Assembly (NCBI GenBank): GCA_021604265.1
Contig: BQIY01000212.1
Coordinates: forward strand, 1-5,211
Length of the DNA stretch: 5,211 nt
From: Nitrospirales bacterium
GTDB lineage: Bacteria > Nitrospirota > Nitrospiria > Nitrospirales > UBA8639
Direction: 5' to 3'
Of the stretch, positions 1 through 5,128 are shown in pieces (position 1 is the stretch's first letter; every line of letters begins with the position of its first letter). The translations under genes were made by a program, and so were the position numbers. The notes under the pieces were generated by a model. That model did not search any database and had not been told where the DNA came from. It worked only from the letters and a program-made list of their open reading frames with translations.

Positions 1-262
1 ATAATTTAACCATGATTCAGCCCTCCAAAATTAATAAAGGTTAACCACGATCTCCCTTGAATCATCATCTTGGGAGAAGAACTCTAACTACCCACAGGAC
101 TGCCTGAATGAGCAAAAATCATTCCCCTGAATTATGGAAAATTCATCCGAATAACATGATTGTTTTTGTTGATGAAATGTAACTGTATAGCCTGGTGAAT
201 TTATGAAGAATTTCTAATAATTTCACCAAAAGTAAAATTACGACCAGAAAAGGATAAAAAAA

Positions 263-400
263 ATGCACGAAAATCTATTAAAATACAAAGACTTGCCTAA
301 CAGTATCATTAGAAAAGTTCTTTTGAATTCTCATGCATCACCACTGTATGGGTTGCCCTCCATCGAGTATGGTTTTCACTTCATCTGTTTTCATGAATAA
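263..400 (+). CDS. Doubtful small ORF, 45 aa
   Basis: This short ATG frame on the plus strand is preceded by AAGGA, with about 9 bases before the start, which is a plausible ribosome binding site. The 45-residue product begins MHENLLKYKD and contains IIRKVL, then GLP, then HFICF. By eye this order faintly recalls the N-terminus of alphaproteobacterial-type SspB, the ClpX adaptor for ssrA-tagged proteins, which has RKVL, GLP and HHF-I-F in that order. The match is short and could be chance. The frame stops at a TAA (398-400) and then stays open for 59 more codons to 577, but that extension is lysine-rich and shows no SspB-like sequence. It could be a truncated remnant, a small unrelated gene, or nothing. 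Confidence 0.22.
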   Translation: MHENLLKYKDLPNSIIRKVLLNSHASPLYGLPSIEYGFHFICFHE

Positions 401-680
401 CCACTAGCTGCGAGTAAAAAGTTGAACAAAAATAAGTCTAAAGGACTAGAGAGCGGATCACAAAAAAGCGAAGAGATCAAACTGATCCGACTGGTGACAA
501 AGGAGAGAAAGAATAGAGCCGGGGAAAGACCGATCGTGAATGTCCTGGCAACGAAAATAGGGAATGACCAATGTCGATGAAAGGAGCCCTGAGAAAAACA
601 CATTCCGGGTCCTTCTCTCATCGTTTTTGGGATGGGGCCACCCTCCCTTTTTCTGGGAAAAATCTCACCAAGCTCTTCGA

Positions 681-723
681 GATTTAACAGCCGATGTTCG
701 CGGGGAAACTTGCGAACTAAATC
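681..723. repeat. Two-part inverted repeat downstream of the hsdR remnant
   Basis: GTTCGC (696-701) pairs perfectly with GCGAAC (712-717) around a 10-base loop. Immediately outside, GATTTA (681-686) can pair with TAAATC (718-723), leaving a 9-base one-sided bulge. It lies about 27 bases beyond the stop codon of the hsdR remnant, where a terminator for the minus-strand operon would be expected. No T run follows on either strand, so intrinsic termination is not supported. An RNA-processing hairpin or a recombination-site remnant is possible. Confidence 0.4.
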
Positions 724-749
724 GAGGGCTTTCTAGTGGGTATCCCCGG

Positions 750-1205
750 TCACATTGCGGCCTGTGCGCTGAAATACGGCGAAGGCACGGTGGGATAGGC
801 ACTATAGATATGGCGGAAGACTTCTTCCGCCTTGACCTCCACATCCTGTTCGGCAAAGCAATTCACGGGGAGGCCGGTAGCCTCGCTCCAGAGAAAATCA
901 TGGATCGCCTGGCGCACGGCATCCCGGGTGGCTTCCTTCTCGCGCCACTGGTCTACCCGCAGCTTCTCTTCCTTCAACCGGGCCAGTAACTGCGTGGCCA
1001 TTGCCTTGATACGCTGAATGTCTGATGGCTTCAGGTCCGGCTTGTTCAGCAGGTCGAAGATAGCCAGGGATTCCTCGTCCAGGCCTTCGCGCATGGCGCG
1101 GTGGGCTTCGTCATCCAGTCCCTGCACCAGCTTAAACTCCGCAAAACCAATCATGTCCTGAAGATAGAAACGCCATTCCCTCTGCGGGCCACGCGAATCA
1201 GACAT
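750..1205 (-). pseudogene. hsdR: Chimeric hepT'-'hsdR remnant: HepT N-terminus fused in frame to type I restriction subunit R C-terminus
   Basis: The 151-codon frame starts at ATG 1203-1205, chosen because it overlaps the mntA stop as ATGTCTGA and has AGGA about 9 bases upstream. Residues 1 to ~23, including REWRFYLQDMIGFAE, match the first helix of HepT toxins. From about residue 26 the protein instead matches the C-terminal helical domain of HsdR, the motor and nuclease subunit of type I restriction enzymes. The visible landmarks are LDEESLAIFDLL, ATRDAVRQAIHDFLW, GLPV, EVFRHIY and a terminal YPTVPSPYF. This HsdR domain normally contacts the rest of the restriction complex. The HepT catalytic R-x4-H-x-Y region and all HsdR nuclease and helicase domains are missing, so neither activity is expected. 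The frame is open throughout and may be expressed from the mntA promoter. The exact junction is uncertain by several codons. Confidence 0.8.
1137..1205 (-). pseudogene. hepT: hepT toxin N-terminal remnant (about 23 codons)
   Basis: This is the toxin-derived head of the chimeric frame. HepT is a HEPN-domain RNase of roughly 110-140 residues that is normally encoded directly after mntA and is neutralised by MntA-dependent AMPylation near its active site. Only the first helix remains here, REWRFYLQDMIGFAE after a short leader. The 8-base overlap with the upstream mntA and the ribosome binding site AGGA are preserved, which argues that a normal mntA-hepT operon once stood here and lost its toxin by deletion. 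The right-hand boundary (near 1137) is an estimate from where HepT-like residues stop. Confidence 0.65.
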
Positions 1206-1497
1206 GGATCGCATCCTTTTCCACATACGGGCGCAGCTCCGGGCGTAGCGCCTTGTCTGTTACCAGATCTACCGGACATCCCAGTAGATCCTCTAGATAA
1301 AACTGCACCCCGAAATATCGCTTCGAGTTGGCCGGCCCATCGAATGAGACCAAAATATCGACATCGCGGCCCTCGTCAGCCGTATCCCGAGCCATTGAGC
1401 CGAACAGGGCGAGATCGGTGACACCGAAGCGTTCACACAGGGTCGCCTTGTGCTCCTCCAGCATCGTTATCACTTGTTCTCTTCTCATTTGTTGCAT
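1198..1497 (-). CDS. mntA: MntA-type nucleotidyltransferase antitoxin
   Basis: This is a 99-residue minimal nucleotidyltransferase. Known family members transfer AMP from ATP onto a tyrosine of the HepT toxin and so inactivate it in the cytoplasm. The hallmark GS-x10-DxD is intact: G33-S34, then ten residues, then D45-V46-D47 within LFGSMARDTADEGRDVD. These acidic residues bind the metal and nucleotide. Length is normal for the family. The start at 1495-1497 is preferred over an ATG three codons later because AAGG lies about 7 bases before it. The stop overlaps the next start by 8 bases. Its partner hepT is reduced to about 23 codons, so this is an orphan antitoxin that may be retained by chance, may act on a toxin encoded elsewhere, or may simply be decaying. 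The whole module sits between the two ends of a broken hsdR gene. Confidence 0.88.
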   Translation of the reverse strand: MQQMRREQVITMLEEHKATLCERFGVTDLALFGSMARDTADEGRDVDILVSFDGPANSKRYFGVQFYLEDLLGCPVDLVTDKALRPELRPYVEKDAIHV

Positions 1498-1525
1498 CTT
1501 TTGGCCTTCGTGTTCATGGGGTTAG

Positions 1526-1554
1526 AGTATCACAGTGCCATTTTTACCCAACAA
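1526..1554 (-). promoter_or_regulatory. Candidate promoter for mntA
   Basis: On the minus strand, TTGTTG (1549-1554) is followed after exactly 17 bases by GATACT (1526-1531). The -10 is preceded by TGT, an extended -10 pattern. The -10 box ends about 29 bases before the mntA start codon. Just upstream is a small palindrome, AATTC-GTCAG-GAATT (1561-1575), that could be an operator, since toxin-antitoxin operons are often autoregulated; that role is inference. A dedicated promoter fits the idea that the module arrived as a unit inside hsdR. Confidence 0.45.
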
Positions 1555-1582
1555 TCGCATAATTCCTGACGAATTCCGACTA

Positions 1583-1651
1583 TCAACCGGGCTGCTGCTC
1601 CAGGTAGTCGGCGGTGGTTTGCTGGACGAGGGTGTCTTCGGTGAAAATCAT
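1583..1651 (-). pseudogene. hsdR: hsdR N-terminal stub (22 codons)
   Basis: Directly after rloC, an ATG overlaps its stop as ATGA (1648-1651), with a good ribosome binding site, GGAGG, 9 bases upstream. The peptide begins MIFTEDTLVQQ and continues TTADYLEQQ, closely resembling the start of type I restriction endonuclease R subunits, where EQQLGWES commonly follows. Here the equivalent codons read P, G, TGA, TAG, S, so two adjacent sense codons (expected W and E) have become stops. Sequence similarity then ends near 1577. The matching C-terminus of hsdR lies further along the minus strand at 750-1136, beyond mntA. This stub shows that the toxin-antitoxin module lies inside a former hsdR gene. 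It was too short to be flagged as a normal ORF. Confidence 0.75.
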
Positions 1652-3309
1652 TCCTCAATTCCTCCAGACTCCATGAGCTTCATCATGCCATTGTAGTGGA
1701 CTTTATCCACTTCTTTCATGAGCTCCAGAATCACCTTCATCACTTCCTGGGTTTCAGCGAGTACGGATGGATCATGCTCGGGATCGCTGATTCCTCCGGA
1801 ATGCGAATAAGTGTTCAGTAGCCTGAGAATCCGTGTTTTCTTTGCTGTATCGAAATCGGCGCGTTCCATCCTTTTGCTAAGGTCGCCGCCACAGTCAGGA
1901 AAGCGGTATGCCAGAAATGTCTCAATCAATCGGCGCGCAATATTAGGTAGCCCGTAGTACTGCACTAATTCCACAGCAGGCGGAACGATATTAGCTACGT
2001 CATGTACTTGCTTGAACAAAAAGTGATATTCCGACTCATAATCCTCTAGCAATCGGTCCATTGCTGAAAGTGAAGAAAAACGTTCCCCATCCGTAACAGT
2101 GGCCGACAAAGAATAAAATCGGGCTTTTGCATTTGCTCGCCTTCTCTTTCGACTATTCAGATGGAAGAACCAGTTCTCGACCTGACGGAAGAACGCGAAG
2201 TTGTGGGTGAGAATGATTAGCTGATGGCATGCTTTTGTCCGTTCTTTCATATAGCCAAAGGCGGAGAAAAGTGCATTAGCATCGAGGCTGGATACTGGGT
2301 CATCAATCACTACAATGCCTTTCGAAAGTTCAAAGGCTTTGTCCTCCAGCGACTTAAGAAAGTATAGAAACGCAATCGCGGTACGCTCCCCCTCGCTCAA
2401 ATGTAAAGCGTGCTGACCCCCTCGGGTGAGTGCATAGCCGGTATCCTTGACCTCAAACTGCAATTCATCACGACCAAGATATGCCCGCAGTTCTTGATTG
2501 AGTTCCTCTGCGGGCCGTCGATGCTCAACAATTTCTCGCTCGATTGTGCTGATCCGATTTGTCAGTTCTGTGGGCTTTTGCTTGGCGGTAGAAAGCGTTG
2601 TTTCGGCCTCTATTGCCGATTTATTCAACTCATCGAACTTTGGCAGTGCTTCCAGTACGTAGTCCTGCTCAAGTGCCTGACAGGCCTGACTGATTTCATC
2701 AGTCAGATTGCTGGTTGTTGTTTCATGTTTGGCGATGACGGCGTTCACCGCATCAATGACGTTTTGCAGTGAGCTGCCGTCAGAGCTTTCGGTGGATTCA
2801 GTATCTTCGAGGGTAAGCGCCTCAAAGGGTGTTGCCTTTTTACCTTCCAAAGCTTCCTTGAAGCGACCTAGCATCTGCTTGACAGACTCAATTGTTTTTC
2901 TTGCGGTTGCTACGGCGGACTGAATTTCCCCTGCCAGATGATCATAAAAACGGGATTCATCCGGAAACGTTACGCCAGCCAGGGTCTTTTGCTGGTGTTC
3001 AAAATCACTGACAGCTTGTTGGATATCCCGCAGGAAAGATGCGAAGGCATCGTTGAAGTGCGCCTCAAGTTCTGATCGGCGGTGGGCGGATAATTCGTTC
3101 CCACAAAACCGACAGGTGTCGGTCGCGCGGTCGCCCTTGTGAAGGGAGAGCCCCTGCTGAACCCAGGCACCCACCGCAGGATCCCTCGCCAAATTATCAA
3201 TAACCTGGGACACGATTGGCCTTTCAAGCAAAGCCGATGTTTTTGAACGCAGAGTTTCCATATCAGGCGTCGTTACAGAGACCGGAGAAATGGATAACTT
3301 GGCTTGCAA
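1648..3309 (-). CDS. RloC-like C-terminal fragment, 553 aa (coiled coil, Walker B lobe, nuclease-like domain)
   Basis: This is the part downstream of the stop. The boundary at 3309 is only the first possible start (TTG) in the frame, and no ribosome binding site supports independent initiation; the same frame is open for 17 codons upstream, back to the TAA. Landmarks by residue in this fragment: CRFCG at 66-70 (zinc-hook-like); long charged helices to about 275; the ABC signature LSEGE at 304-308; Walker B VVIDDP at 333-338 with D-loop SSLD at 340-343; the H-loop histidine 369 in LTHNF. The C-terminal domain has ARRLIE (R459 and E463) and RLLNTYSH (R496 to H503). These resemble the Arg-Glu-His set of PrrC/RloC nucleases and the R-x4-6-H pattern of HEPN RNases. 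They are assigned by eye and are the least certain part. Confidence 0.7.
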   Translation of the reverse strand: MQAKLSISPVSVTTPDMETLRSKTSALLERPIVSQVIDNLARDPAVGAWVQQGLSLHKGDRATDTCRFCGNELSAHRRSELEAHFNDAFASFLRDIQQAVSDFEHQQKTLAGVTFPDESRFYDHLAGEIQSAVATARKTIESVKQMLGRFKEALEGKKATPFEALTLEDTESTESSDGSSLQNVIDAVNAVIAKHETTTSNLTDEISQACQALEQDYVLEALPKFDELNKSAIEAETTLSTAKQKPTELTNRISTIEREIVEHRRPAEELNQELRAYLGRDELQFEVKDTGYALTRGGQHALHLSEGERTAIAFLYFLKSLEDKAFELSKGIVVIDDPVSSLDANALFSAFGYMKERTKACHQLIILTHNFAFFRQVENWFFHLNSRKRRRANAKARFYSLSATVTDGERFSSLSAMDRLLEDYESEYHFLFKQVHDVANIVPPAVELVQYYGLPNIARRLIETFLAYRFPDCGGDLSKRMERADFDTAKKTRILRLLNTYSHSGGISDPEHDPSVLAETQEVMKVILELMKEVDKVHYNGMMKLMESGGIEE

Positions 3310-3360
3310 CTCCTTTTTCTTTCGCAGGCTCTTTTTTTGTTCATCGGAGAGTGCCCCTGG

Positions 3361-3936
3361 TTATGGCGACTTACCTTTTAGTTTGGTAATAGTTTCCCTG
3401 AAGCGGCGTTTGTCATAATTGGCGTGTTGAGCAGAACCCAGCAATGCTTCTCTGATGAGTTTTCCCTTTTCGATACAAAAATCATCGAGTGCCTTGTCGG
3501 CACTGCGTTTAGCGCTTTCAGCTTTCGTCACCGCCTCGTGCGCGGTTTTGAGTTCAGCCTTTAACCCTTCAACCTGCTTCTGCTGATCGAAACTCTCCGT
3601 GCCCAGGAAGTAGATCGGAGCAACATTACTCTGGCTGATGGAATCAATGGTTTTGGCAACGAAATCCCTGTTGAATACCCGCACAGTTGGGAGGGTGGTA
3701 TTGGGAATGTCGGCACCGGAAATCTTGCCGCCGCTGTCCAATTCGAAATCCACCTCGCCTTGGGTAATCGCACGACCGTCTTGTAAATGCGCAAAAAGTG
3801 ATGAGAGCGTGGTCTTTCCGGTGCCATTCCAGCCGTAGATAACATTGAATTGCGCAAAGGCGGGTAATTCAATTGGCCAGACAAAATTCTGGAATACCCT
3901 GTGGTTCCGGATCTTTGATAAGCGAGAAATGCTCAT
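3361..3936 (-). CDS. RloC-like N-terminal fragment, 191 aa (Walker A lobe)
   Basis: This is the part upstream of the internal stop. The start ATG (3934-3936) overlaps the hsdS stop and has GGAG about 10-11 bases upstream. Residues 1-34 form the first strands of an SMC-like ATPase, followed by the P-loop GWNGTGKTT at 35-43. FNRDFV near residue 88 and YFLG near residue 108 fit the arm-1 region of this ATPase family. From about residue 115 the sequence becomes a charged coiled coil, with AELKTAHEAVTKAESAKRSADKAL as its core. It ends KGKSP at the TAA. The fragment could be translated normally from the hsdS-coupled start, but it lacks the signature motif, Walker B and nuclease domain, so it cannot form a working ATPase dimer site alone. 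Confidence 0.7.
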   Translation of the reverse strand: MSISRLSKIRNHRVFQNFVWPIELPAFAQFNVIYGWNGTGKTTLSSLFAHLQDGRAITQGEVDFELDSGGKISGADIPNTTLPTVRVFNRDFVAKTIDSISQSNVAPIYFLGTESFDQQKQVEGLKAELKTAHEAVTKAESAKRSADKALDDFCIEKGKLIREALLGSAQHANYDKRRFRETITKLKGKSP

Positions 3937-4322
3937 GCCAGCAATTCTCCGCTCATCAAGCGCGGCAAAAGCAAGTCGCGAGATTGGACCAATTTTCTAT
4001 TTTGGTCGAGTAGGGTTTGACTCTGCCGGAACGCAGCCTTCGTTATTTCCAAATAAAGGGCAAAGATTTTTCTGTCTGGAATTAACAGTTGAATTGATTC
4101 GATCTTGCCACCCCTAATATTAGGCTGTGCCGCACCCCCTGCCAGATTTATCACCTGAGTCTGCGCAACCCCTTCTTGAAAAAATGGGAACAAATATCTT
4201 TCGACCGGTGCACCATTCTTGCTTTTGAACAAACCGACCCCCTGATTCAAATAGTATTTCCGAGTGCTATCTGACAGTAGTCCCACTTTTCCGACAGTAG
4301 CACCTGTTATAGCTATAATAAG
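3933..4322 (-). pseudogene. hsdS: hsdS C-terminal remnant, type I restriction specificity subunit
   Basis: HsdS reads the DNA target through two recognition domains and joins the HsdM and HsdR subunits. Full-length proteins are usually about 400 residues; here only about 130 C-terminal residues remain. The visible pieces are ITGATVGKVG and YYLNQGVGLF from the second recognition domain, AAQPNIRGGKIESI at its end, and the classic tail QSRDLLLPRLMSGEL. The frame stays HsdS-like back to about 4322, where an in-frame TAG (4326-4328) and unrelated sequence begin, so the break is at 4320-4328. A GTG at 4284-4286 could start a shortened frame, but it lies inside a conserved motif and is not a natural start. 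The stop overlaps the rloC start as ATGA. hsdM and the HsdS N-terminus are not in the window. Confidence 0.85.
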
Positions 4323-4576
4323 TGCCTAAATCGAAATCGCAAAGCTGGCGGCCTGTTCAGCGACAGTATCGTTGACGAAATCACAGCCTTTGGCGTCTAC
4401 CCTTCCATCTCCTGTTATGTCAGTGCGTCAACGCTGTATCCTTATGAAAGATTTGGTGAAATATACCATTTGTTTGGTCTGTTTCCATCAAATTTAGGGA
4501 ATTCTTTTCAACATGGACAAGGGGAATTGGGTAGGAAGACGGATGAAGAAGAATGGGGGCGCCACTGGGAAAAATT
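4323..4576. other. Unassigned spacer with possible gene debris
   Basis: This stretch between the broken hsdS and the homing endonuclease gene holds nothing I can name. On the minus strand a 33-codon segment (4329-4427), between a TGA and the TAG that precedes the hsdS remnant, reads DITGDGRVDAK early on and ends AASFAISI. The DxTGDGxVD pattern resembles a calcium-binding dockerin or EF-hand-like loop, though the acidic residue expected at position 12 is displaced. On the plus strand a frame is open from 4281 to 4652, but it has no ATG and runs into the antisense of the endonuclease gene. Either could be a remnant of a gene lost when the locus rearranged. An 8-base direct repeat, CGACAGTA, occurs at 4292-4299 and 4361-4368, on both sides of the hsdS breakpoint. 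Confidence 0.4.
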
Positions 4577-5035
4577 TTATTCCCTGGGCAATGCTCTTAC
4601 AGTATTTGCTCGTATGGTCAAAAATTTTTCAATAAACCGGGTTCGTTCTTGAAGCTGCACGGGTGAGTATCGGCCATTTCTTGGTGTGAGTCGGGTATAG
4701 TCTTGAAGGGCTAAGCGGGCACGATCGGCTTTATATGATTTAAGGTGGGCTGCAATTTGTTTTAGGATGTCCAGGGCCTGGCGATTGGCGACTTGGTAGG
4801 TGAAGCTGGGGGTGTGGTTGGCTTTGGTAACTCGTTTGTTGGTGATTTTTCCTACTCCAGTGATTCCTTGGATATGCTTGAGAATGCTCATTTCCGTACT
4901 GCTAACCGTTACGACCAAACCTCGCTGTTTATTTTGATTTCTTTGCGTGAGGGTGATGGTGCCTTCTCCATCGATTATTCCTGCGAGATAGCCTGCATCA
5001 AGGGGTGACAGTGTTTTTACAGTTAGGTAAGTCAT
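4577..5035 (-). CDS. LAGLIDADG homing endonuclease, single-motif type
   Basis: The 152-residue protein carries one LAGLIDADG motif as LAGIIDGEG at residues 17-25. Glu24 occupies the metal-binding catalytic position and Asp22 is the conserved inner acid. Single-motif members act as homodimers and cut a long, nearly palindromic DNA site in alleles that lack the mobile element, driving its copying by repair. Further support is the family-like pattern after the motif: a basic strand (NQNKQRG), a hydrophobic helix (MSILKHIQGITGVGKI) and a basic C-terminal half. The start at 5033-5035 is chosen because the frame upstream runs through a terminator and the tmRNA end, which cannot be coding. The ribosome binding site is weak (GGAAA, about 8 bases before). 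The gene lies 37 bases beyond the T run of that terminator, outside the group I intron. A weak inverted repeat (GGGAA 4567-4571, TTCCC 4580-4584) spans its stop. Confidence 0.85.
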   Translation of the reverse strand: MTYLTVKTLSPLDAGYLAGIIDGEGTITLTQRNQNKQRGLVVTVSSTEMSILKHIQGITGVGKITNKRVTKANHTPSFTYQVANRQALDILKQIAAHLKSYKADRARLALQDYTRLTPRNGRYSPVQLQERTRFIEKFLTIRANTVRALPRE

Positions 5036-5071
5036 GAAATTTTCCGTGTCATTGTAGGAGGCGGGCTGGAC

Positions 5072-5108
5072 AAAAAAAATGGCCTCTGGATCGTGGGACC
5101 CAGAGGCC
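5072..5108 (-). terminator. Intrinsic terminator of the tmRNA gene
   Basis: On the minus strand, GGCCTCTGG (5100-5108) pairs perfectly with CCAGAGGCC (5081-5089) around a 10-base loop, followed by A and eight consecutive T (5072-5079). This is a textbook rho-independent terminator. It begins three bases after the CCA end of the preceding RNA gene, as expected for a stable RNA transcript. Because it stands between that RNA and the endonuclease gene, the latter must rely on readthrough or its own promoter. Confidence 0.93.
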
Positions 5109-5111
5109 GAT

Positions 5112-5128
5112 TGGTGGAGGTGAGGGGA
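5112..5128 (-). ncRNA. ssrA: 3' exon of a tmRNA (ssrA), T-loop to CCA end
   Basis: tmRNA rescues stalled ribosomes and is charged with alanine through a tRNA-like end. The minus strand reads TCCCCTCACCTCCACCA. This splits as T60, a T-stem 3' strand CCCCT, an acceptor 3' strand CACCTCC, discriminator A73 and CCA. U70 is positioned for the G3-U70 pair that marks alanine identity, and CUCCACCA is the usual tmRNA ending. No complete T-arm precedes it; instead a group I intron core lies directly upstream, so the T-loop is evidently split. A strong terminator follows after three bases. The 5' exon, including the tag-peptide frame, would lie beyond the right edge. A tRNA-Ala with a T-loop intron is the less likely alternative, as tRNA introns normally lie in the anticodon loop. 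Confidence 0.68.

Larger units (their letters stand above)
1..749. other. Gene-poor AT-rich left flank
   Basis: No gene can be identified with confidence in this stretch. The first ~480 bases are clearly richer in A and T than the restriction-locus genes to the right, and the composition rises in GC from about 520 onward, so a junction between two DNA sources may lie there. Weak inverted repeats are visible: TCTCCC at 51-56 with GGGAGA at 72-77, and GGTGAATT at 194-201 with AATTTCACC at 219-227 (one bulged base). Neither is followed by a T run, so they are not convincing terminators. Long reading frames between 390 and 990 on both strands look like chance frames or shadows of the hsdR remnant. 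A possible 45-codon ORF (263-400) and a hairpin (681-723) are listed separately. Confidence 0.6.
1648..3936 (-). pseudogene. rloC: RloC/PrrC-like anticodon nuclease gene interrupted by one in-frame stop
   Basis: A single reading frame of 762 codons runs across this span, broken only by TAA at 3361-3363 (codon 192). The frame is identical on both sides, so this is a nonsense substitution, not a frameshift. The reconstructed protein has an N-terminal ABC-type ATPase lobe (Walker A near residues 35-42), a coiled-coil middle with a CxxC zinc-hook-like motif (275-278), a C-terminal ATPase lobe (signature near 513, Walker B near 540-547), and a terminal nuclease-like domain. This is the RloC architecture. 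RloC cuts tRNA anticodon loops when DNA damage or failing restriction is sensed, and is often encoded inside hsd operons. Here it overlaps hsdS by ATGA upstream and the hsdR start by ATGA downstream. Without readthrough the nuclease is inactive. The C-terminal part is otherwise undamaged, suggesting recent loss or a sequencing error. An unspecified AAA_13-type ATPase is the alternative. Confidence 0.8.

Noticed and set aside
681..723. attC-like integron site
   Set aside because: The hairpin has a one-sided bulge but lacks recognisable RYYYAAC and GTTRRRY core sites at its ends, and no integron cassette structure is present.
564..989. Plus-strand frame of 141 codons
   Set aside because: Much of it is antisense to the clear hsdR C-terminal remnant, and its composition (rich in W, G, R and H) looks like a shadow frame.
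2410..2772. Plus-strand ORF of 120 codons inside the rloC-like gene
   Set aside because: It is entirely antisense to the coiled-coil and signature region, has many cysteines and phenylalanines typical of reverse frames, and shows no recognisable domain.
3561..3884. Minus-strand ORF of 107 codons overlapping the rloC N-terminus
   Set aside because: It is a shifted frame over the Walker A lobe, whose conserved P-loop is read in the other frame.
4470..4652. Plus-strand ORF of 60 codons, open back to 4281
   Set aside because: It has only a TTG start and no ribosome binding site, its last 25 codons are antisense to the endonuclease gene, and no family is recognisable. It is kept only as possible debris in the spacer entry.
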